From NCBI GenBank assembly GCA_023627715.1, contig JAMAHW010000233.1:1-13379 (forward strand): a DNA stretch of 13,379 nucleotides, read 5' to 3'. The stretch is from Periconia sp. R9002 (taxonomy: Eukaryota > Ascomycota > Dothideomycetes > Pleosporales > Periconiaceae). This document shows positions 7,152 to 13,379 of this stretch, in pieces. The position numbers and the translations under genes were made by a program. How positions within the stretch are numbered: the stretch's first letter is position 1; each line of letters begins with the position of its first letter. A model generated the notes under the pieces. That model saw nothing but the letters and a program-made list of their open reading frames with translations, was not told the DNA's origin and did no database searches.

Positions 7152-10100
7152 ATAATAGCACTAAAATAACAACCTAAGGGAGCAGCGGCTCTATTAGTGC
7201 GTTCGTCGGATAATACGGATTATCAACAAATAAAAGAAGCCATCTAGGCCTTAATGGCATAAAATAAGGTCCTAAAAGATAGTCTCGAACAAAACGAAGC
7301 ACAACTTAAAGTAGTACTAGGTAAGTAGTAAGAACAATTAACACTTATCTATCGGCTCTAGTTAAGCGCGACAAAGAAACCACTAAAGCTCCTAACTATA
7401 GAAAAGTTCAATAGAACTTAGAATAAACTGAGACCTTTTTTAGCTAATACTATACTACATTTAGACATACAAGCAGCACACTTCGACACTAAGGAAAAGA
7501 AAGTAGCCTACGTAGCCATACATTTTAAGAATAAGGCTATAAGATGGTTTAAACCCTACTAGACAGATTATAGGACGTTCGCACCCAGAATGCGAAAACT
7601 AGAGATAGTCTTAATTTTTAGCAACTTTAACTACTTTACCTAGAAACTTAAGGGGGTATTCAGAGATAAGAACATCTAACGATAATCTGCCGAAAGACTC
7701 TAGAAACTTAAACAAGAAAAGTTAGTACTCAACTATATATCTATATTTAAATAGTTATCTATAAACACGGAATGGAATAAGCTATCCCTAATATCCTAAT
7801 TTTACAAAAGACTTAAGCTAGAAATTACTTATAAAATAATTTGTATAGACAAGCTAATAACACTTAACGCACTCAAGAGACAAGCTCTAAGTATAGATAA
7901 TAAACTCCAGTAATAGAAAAAAAAGAAGACGTTATAGGGACACTAGAACTAGGATTACGGCGATCTAATAATCCTAGACGTAAATAAAGATAAGAAATCT
8001 AAGAAAAAAGAATTTAAATACTTTAATTATAGAAAGAAAGGCTACTATATAAAGAACTGCAGAAGCAAGACTAAACCTAAGGACAATAAGAAGAAAGACC
8101 TTACATACTATAGCTATAGAAAGAAAGGACACTTTACTCAAGACTGCTATAGTAAGAAAGCTAAGGAGAGCTAAGCTAAAAATATAGATAAGACTCTAGA
8201 AAAATCTAGGAACGAAGGATCTAAGGAAAAGATCGCAGCTAATAGTAAGTATACTAGACTACACTAGACCTTTTATTATAAGAACAACTGCCCGATTTAC
8301 ATTAAAGCTAAATAAGGAAATGGCTGGTTTCTAAATAGGAAACACGAAAAAATAGCAGTAAGTAAGGATAGGACCCGCGAATAGGTAGAATCTAGTAGAA
8401 AGATTGGTGAGGGGTTAGAAGATACTACTAAATATCCTATACTAACACCCTCTACAATAGTAAAGGAGGAGGAATTAGAATCCTTAGAAAAAGGGAGTTC
8501 TAACGATAGCTAGTAGTACAAACCTAAATAACGCTATTTAGGAGCAGTTTATACAAAAGTCACGGAAGAAAGTAACCTAAGGAGCTAAGATAACTCTAGA
8601 GATTAGAGATTTATTAAGAAGGCTAGACTAGAAATAACCCTTAAAGAAGCTTATAAAGAATAGAAAATACGACATCTATATAATACTAGATTTACATCGT
8701 TTCAGAACTAGTTAGAAAATAAATACATCGTAAAACAAAAGATGCCTACTTAAGTAGAGTAGAGAAAGCTATTAAAGCTTATAAAATAGATTAACGACGT
8801 ATACACTCCTAGAAAGGTTGTTAAATACTATATTTTAGTATAAGACAAGCTAGGGGAAGACGAATATAGGAAAGGGGACGACCCTTAAGTTTAAATAGGA
8901 TACCCCGTACACTATAAGATAGTATAGGTATCATACATTAAAGCGAAGTACTAGATTTATATAATACTAAAGAAGAAATACTAAGCCTAGCCAATCTAAA
9001 ATAAAGAATAAGAAATTGATGTTATTATACGTAAAGAAGTCTATAGGTAGCACCTAAAAAATAGGTGGAAGGGACACCTTATCCTTAAACCTAGACCAAA
9101 TCTACTACTACTATATATCATAGGTAGACTATAGTATAAATGTATAAACAGCAAATGCGCTAAGTATATAGAAAAGAAGAAAAACGCCCGTTACTAGCCT
9201 AAAGATAAGAAACTCAAAGGAAATATAGAACCACACATTATAACAAACGGGGTTTATTAAAGAAAAAGGATACGAATCATAGTTAACAGTAGAGCAACTA
9301 GGAACTTTATCTCTAAAACATTTGTTGAGAACTAGAGAATAAAGTACACAACAAAACAGTATCTACAACAACTTTACACTATAGAAGGAAACCTATTTTA
9401 GGAACTAATACGATTTGAGACAAAGCTATTAACGCTAATATTAAAAGGACTCTAGCTTCACAACACAGTTATAGATATAACATAGATTAATAACAAGCAA
9501 AATATTATCTTAGGAATACTATAGCTAAAAGTAATAAATCCTAATATCAACTAGCAAACGGGGAAAATCAGCTATTAACACGAACGGCTCTAAGCAAATA
9601 TTAAAACCCACATTAGGAAATTCCCGGAAGAATACAAGAAATAGGAAAAGCTACTTTAAGAACCCAAAGGTTACCTTCTAGAACATAAACTATAGGATAT
9701 TAAGATTAAACTAGAAGAAGGCAAAACCGCTAGATAGGGACCTATTTACCAAAAATTAGAGGAAGAGTCACGAATTAAAAGAGAGTACGTTAATTTAGTA
9801 CTTAGAAAAGGATAGATTAGACTATTAAAGTTACTAGTATCGCATAAAACAACATTTGCAGACAAAAAGGGGACTACTAAAAAATAGTTATGCGTAGATT
9901 ACAGGAAGATAAATACTATTACTAAGAAAAATTAGTACCCTTTACTACTAATAGCAAACCTCCAAAATTAGATAAGAAAAGCTACAATCTTCACGAAGTT
10001 AGACGTTACTAACACGTACCATCAGATTAGGATTAGGGAAGGCTATAAGTGGAAAACAGCTTTCAGAACACAATACGGATTATACGAATACTAAGTCATA

Positions 10101-12515
10101 CTATTTAGACTCACCAATATACCTATAGTATTTTAAGATAGAATTAACACAGTACTTAGAGAGCATTTAGATGTTTTTATATTTATATACCTAGACGACA
10201 TTCTGATATTCTTAGAAACCGAAGAAGAACATATATAATATATACACGAAGTTCTGAAGAGACTTACGGAAAACCATCTATTTCTAAAAATAAGAAAGTG
10301 TGAGTTTTACACTAGGAAAACTAACTTCTTAGGATTTATAGTAGAACTAGGGAAACTAGAGATCAATCCACATAAAATTAAGCAGATTAAGGAATAGCCT
10401 ACACTAAAGAACGTTATAGAAATCTAAAAATTTAACAGGTTAGTAAACTTTTACAGAAAGTTTATAGTAGGATAGTCAAAACTTATAGAACCTATTATGC
10501 GACTTACTAAGAAGGATGTACCTTTTAAATAGATAGAGGAATGCTAAAAATCTTTTAAAGAAATTAAAAAAAGATTTTCAGAATAACTAATCCTAAGAAT
10601 GTTTAATCTAGAATGGCCCAGAATTGTTAGAACAGACGCATCCAATTCCACGTATAGTATCGCCTTACTATAGATTAACCTAACAGAAGGACACGAGTAT
10701 TTAGTTAAATACTTCTTAAAATAGATAGGACTATTAGAGCTTAACTATCCTATCTACGATAAAGAAATGCTAGCAATATACAAGGCTTTTAAGTAATAGA
10801 GAGTGTACCTCTAAAGTGCAGCACATAGGACTAAGGTTTATACAGACTACAAGAACCTTATAGGATTTATAACAAATAAGGACCTAGGCCAACAACACAC
10901 TAGATAGTAGGAATTCCTATCTACATTCAATTTTAAGATTATCTATATTAAGGGGGCAGAGAATTAATTAGCGGATGCTTTAAGTAGACGCCTAGATTTA
11001 GAATTAGAAATTAAGGCAATAGGAATAATGCTAGTTAAGAATAAATAAAGAAACCTTGTTCTAGACAAGGCAGCGGCTAACTCTAAGTAAGGAAATAACG
11101 AACTAGACGAATAGATTAAGCAAGAGGCCACCAAAGAATATCTAGAATAGCTATAAGAAGATATCTAAAACGGACTCTACATAAAGTATAATAGAATTTA
11201 TATTCTAATAAAAATATAGTAGGAATTTGTATAACAATTCCATAAATTACTAATACATAGTCACTAAGGGATCGAGAAAACCCTAGAAAGACTACTAGAA
11301 AGGTACTATATACCTAAAGCAAGGACAATAGTAATAGAAGTCCTTAGAAACTATAAAGATTGCTATAGGAATAAATATAACAGACACGCACTATACAGGA
11401 CACTATAGCCAGTAGAGACACCCAAACAACTATAGGGAACAATTATAATTAACTTTATTACACACTTACTAAAGTTACGAGACCTAGCAACTAAGGTTAA
11501 ATACGACGGAATTATAACCATTATTAATAAGTTAACTAAATACACCTACTTTAAGCTACACACCAAGAAAAGTAGAACGGAAGTAGTAGCATACAAAATT
11601 GTTAATATAGTAATCAGTAAACACGGCGTCCCGGATAAAATCATTACGGACTAAGATAAGTAATTTAATTTAAAGTTATAAAGTATAATTACAGCTACAC
11701 TAAGAGTTAAATATAGCATAATAACGGCCTATCATCCACAAGCAGACGGACAGTTAGAATGAATAAACTAGATAGTTAAGCAATACTTAAAATATTACCT
11801 TAACTATAATTAGAACAACTAGGTAGCACTATTACTAATAGCCTAGTTAGTATACAACAGCTTGAAGAACGCAGTAATAGAAATTACACTATTCTTTACG
11901 AACTATAGATTTAACCCAAATACGTACAATCCACCCAAGCATGTATACACTTAGACAGTAAATAGCGAGAAATTCGTAGAAAGAATTAAGGAAATCCACA
12001 GTTAGTTACGACTAGACGCCAAATTCCTTAATAAATAAATAGGGAAGTACTACAATTAGCACTATAGAGAGGGACCTAATTTTAAGAGGGGGGAAAAAGT
12101 ATAGTTAAGACGCCGAAACATTAAAAGCAAGCGGCCCAGCCCAAAATTTAACTACGTAAAGATCGGCCTATATAAAACTGTTGAACAAATCACGCTAGTT
12201 ATATACAAATTAGAACTACTAAAGAACATAGGAGTTCACCTAGTGTTCTACGTCTCACTCTTAGAAAAAGCACCCTAGAATGCTAAACCAGCAGTGTATA
12301 AGTCTAATATATATAGAGAACAAGACGAACAATAGGACGTCAACAAAATTATTAGACACTAGGTTCGAAATAGAAAAAACTACTACCTAGTTAAGTAGAC
12401 AGGTACTAATAAGAAAGAAAAACTATAGGAAGATTCATAGGAACCGGAAAACGGCCTTAGCTACCCTAAAAAGTTAAAGGATTTTCAGTCCACCCTATTA
12501 AATAAAGAAAACTAA
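7152..12515 (+). pseudogene. gag-pol polyprotein of the chromovirus, inactivated by point mutations
   Basis: All landmarks fall in one frame (codon starts divisible by 3), so Gag and Pol formed a single ORF of about 1,780 codons, now cut by dozens of TAG/TAA codons. The likely initiator is ATA (7152 or 7155), explainable as ATG changed by RIP. Gag has two CX2CX4HX4C zinc knuckles (8019-8060 and 8106-8147), each with its first two Cys now Tyr. The protease motif at 9285-9293 reads Asn-Ser-Arg in place of Asp-Ser-Gly. RT spans about 9720-10270, with VDYRKIN at 9894, LDVTNTYHQ near 10000 and an intact YLDD at 10188-10199. RNase H follows (TDAS near 10635, ADALSRR near 10971). Integrase has a His/Cys finger from 11241, a D-to-N change at 11451, Asp at 11649 and Glu at 11757. 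A GLYK segment (12161-12180 area) matches the GPY motif. The C-terminal chromodomain (12336-12480) has its conserved Trp codons turned into TAG. The stop is TAA at 12513-12515. Confidence 0.9.
12336..12480 (+). pseudogene. Chromodomain at the C-terminus of pol
   Basis: The gag-pol frame reads VNKIIRH*VRNRKNYYLVK*TG, then *EDS*EPENGLSYPKKL. This matches the chromodomain layout (V-x-K-I-L-x-H-R, YLVKW, W-x-x-x-x-W-E-P-x-x-N-L), with the tryptophan positions now TAG. It places the element among chromoviruses, whose integrase-linked chromodomain directs integration to chromatin, often heterochromatin. Confidence 0.85.
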
Positions 12516-12540
12516 GGGACAACGCAAAATCTTCGCCTAG

Positions 12541-13200
12541 CTATAAATTAAGAGGAGCGCCACTAGCAGCGGCGTTAGCAGCAACGTCTTAATTAGGGAT
12601 TAGCTCTAGATCTACCTACTAACTAGTCCGCTGAAGTTTAGCCTCCTCTTTATCTAATTCCGCTTCTATTGCGCAAGACTAAGCAGCTAATTTTAAATAA
12701 AGATATTCTTTCTATTTTTTAAGATACTAGATCTTAGAACGAGCCTCTACTAGAGTACTACTAAGTTACACAATTTTATCTAGGAGCTCTTCCTAAGCTC
12801 TACGAGCCTTGTTAAGCTAACGTTGTACTTTCTCTTCCACGCAGTCAACGGATATTACTAACAGCTATAAGCCTAAACGCACGCATTTCACTTTTAAATA
12901 TAAACTCACCTTTAAATAACAGCACTCTAGATGTTTTACAGGAACTACGCATATTAGCCTAGATATATACCTCGTAATACCTACTATTAGTAGGAGAGCC
13001 CGTACAAATAAGGTCAAGTCTAGTGTAATAAGAACACTTAGGAAATATAGCGAAACCATTACAACGAACTTTATCAGCGAATAATAACCTAGATTAAGTT
13101 TTTAAAGAAACCATAATAGTAGAAGACGCCTTACTAAATAATAAGTAGGGCTACGGCACTATTATACCCCAATCTCTAGAACGGACAAACGAGGAGACTA
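12541..13200 (-). pseudogene. Antisense coiled-coil/Cys-containing ORF near the 3' LTR, inactivated by point mutations
   Basis: On the minus strand one frame runs from about 13200 to a TAG at 12541-12543 with no frameshift. Between 12867 and 12544 it has ten in-frame stops, eight TAG and two TAA, all explainable as CAG, CAA or TGG changed by transitions. The part from 13059 to 12868 is still open for 64 codons and contains several cysteines (ICVVPVKHLECC, KVKCVRLG). The following part (12840-12570) is rich in Glu, Lys, Arg, Leu and Ala with clear heptad-like spacing (VEEKVQR, NKARRA, EELLDKI, EARSKI, KEYLYLKLAA, AIEAELDKEEAKL), typical of a coiled coil. It does not overlap gag-pol. I recall similar Cys-plus-coiled-coil hypothetical proteins annotated in repeat-rich regions of fungal genomes, but cannot verify it here. 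Function unknown. Confidence 0.6.
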
Positions 13201-13205
13201 AGCAT

Positions 13206-13219
13206 AAGGAGGGGAATAG
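13206..13219 (+). other. Polypurine tract
   Basis: AAGGAGGGGAATAG lies directly upstream of the TG that starts the 3' LTR. It is all purine apart from one T. It is the expected primer site for plus-strand DNA synthesis and fixes the left edge of the 3' LTR at 13220. Confidence 0.75.
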
Positions 13220-13303
13220 TGTTACAGCTGTACCTTATAGAATTACTCTTAGCGCTCATAGTGAGTGTAATTTTAATAATAACTATAAGTGGTAATATAT
13301 AGG
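13220..13303 (+). repeat. Truncated 3' LTR
   Basis: This segment aligns to the first 84-85 bp of the 5' LTR without gaps. There are 12 differences in 85 positions, all transitions; ten have T or A here where the 5' LTR keeps C or G, and two are the reverse. Similarity stops abruptly after 13304. Confidence 0.88.
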
Positions 13304-13379
13304 TGTTACGAACAAGGAAGTAATTACAAGCCAACGATAATTACGCGCCGACGCAACCTGAGGGGAACCACGATTGACC
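13304..13379 (+). mobile_element. Probable start of a second, nested LTR element
   Basis: At the point where the 3' LTR alignment breaks, the sequence reads TGTTACGAACAAGG, the same TGTTACG start as the resident LTR. The remaining 76 bp have about 49% G+C and contain CG-rich blocks (ACGCGCCGACGC), unlike the RIP-type DNA before it. The simplest reading is that another LTR retrotransposon with similar termini inserted into the 3' LTR, with ATAGG (13299-13303) as candidate target-site duplication. Only its first 76 bp are in the window. Confidence 0.55.

Larger units (their letters stand above)
6608..13303 (+). mobile_element. RIP-inactivated Ty3/gypsy (chromovirus-type) LTR retrotransposon
   Basis: A 417-bp 5' LTR (6608-7024) is followed by a 6195-bp internal region and the first part of a 3' LTR (from 13220). 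Domain order in the internal region is Gag with zinc knuckles, protease, reverse transcriptase, RNase H, integrase and chromodomain, which is the Ty3/gypsy chromovirus order. A polypurine tract precedes the 3' LTR. I could not find a convincing tRNA-complementary primer-binding site after 7024. The coding frame is full of TAG/TAA codons. The 3' LTR is interrupted at 13304, so the target-site duplication cannot be tested; the five bases before the 5' LTR are CCCTA. Confidence 0.92.

Noticed and set aside
11363..11545. 60-codon minus-strand ORF in the integrase region
   Set aside because: The + strand frame encodes recognisable integrase sequence there; the minus ORF is a chance opening caused by AT richness.

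Overview
The window looks like a stretch of nuclear DNA from a filamentous ascomycete (Pezizomycotina). The reasons are spliced genes with 46-84 bp introns (GTACGT/GTAAGT-type donors, CTAAT/CTAAC/CTGAC-type branch sites), secreted proteins of fungal style, and a Ty3/gypsy element destroyed by C-to-T/G-to-A changes, which points to repeat-induced point mutation (RIP). I cannot name the genus.

There are three compartments. (1) About 1-640 is extremely AT-rich, TpA-dominated DNA with no readable gene. (2) About 640-6460 has normal base composition and carries three intron-containing genes: a two-exon gene on + (838-1809, 305 aa, unknown function, weak resemblance to dimeric alpha/beta-barrel proteins); a six-exon gene on - (2183-3649, 391 aa, secreted, with an HExxH zinc-protease motif and an M35-like C-terminal signature); and a three-exon gene on + (4629-6459, 578 aa, secreted, with Pro/Gly/Thr-rich repeats, a six-cysteine module and a C-terminal domain). 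The last two are divergent and share a 979-bp intergenic region that holds a TATA-like box for each and two palindromes. (3) From about 6460 to the end the DNA is again RIP-type. It is nearly filled by one LTR retrotransposon: 5' LTR 6608-7024, an internal region with one gag-pol reading frame (about 7152-12515) ending in a chromodomain, an antisense coiled-coil reading frame (about 12541-13200), a polypurine tract, and the first 84-85 bp of the 3' LTR.

The retrotransposon is a chromovirus-type Ty3/gypsy element. Zinc knuckles, protease, RT, RNase H, integrase, a GPY-like segment and a chromodomain can all be read in a single frame (codon starts divisible by 3) over about 5.3 kb. The frame is interrupted by dozens of TAG/TAA codons, and every landmark checked stays in that frame, so I see no net indel. 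Key residues (zinc-knuckle Cys, the protease Asp, the first integrase Asp) are changed by single transitions of TpG-to-TpA type. The two LTR copies differ at 12 of 85 comparable positions, all transitions. The 3' LTR is cut off at 13304 by sequence that itself starts with TGTTACG and is about 49% GC, which looks like a younger LTR element inserted into the first one.

Overall this resembles a gene-poor, repeat-rich accessory region: a small island of genes, two of them for secreted proteins, enclosed by RIP-inactivated repeats. I found no CRISPR array, tRNA or rRNA. The points I would follow up first are the secreted metalloprotease/modular-protein pair, the antisense ORF in the retrotransposon, and the nested insertion.
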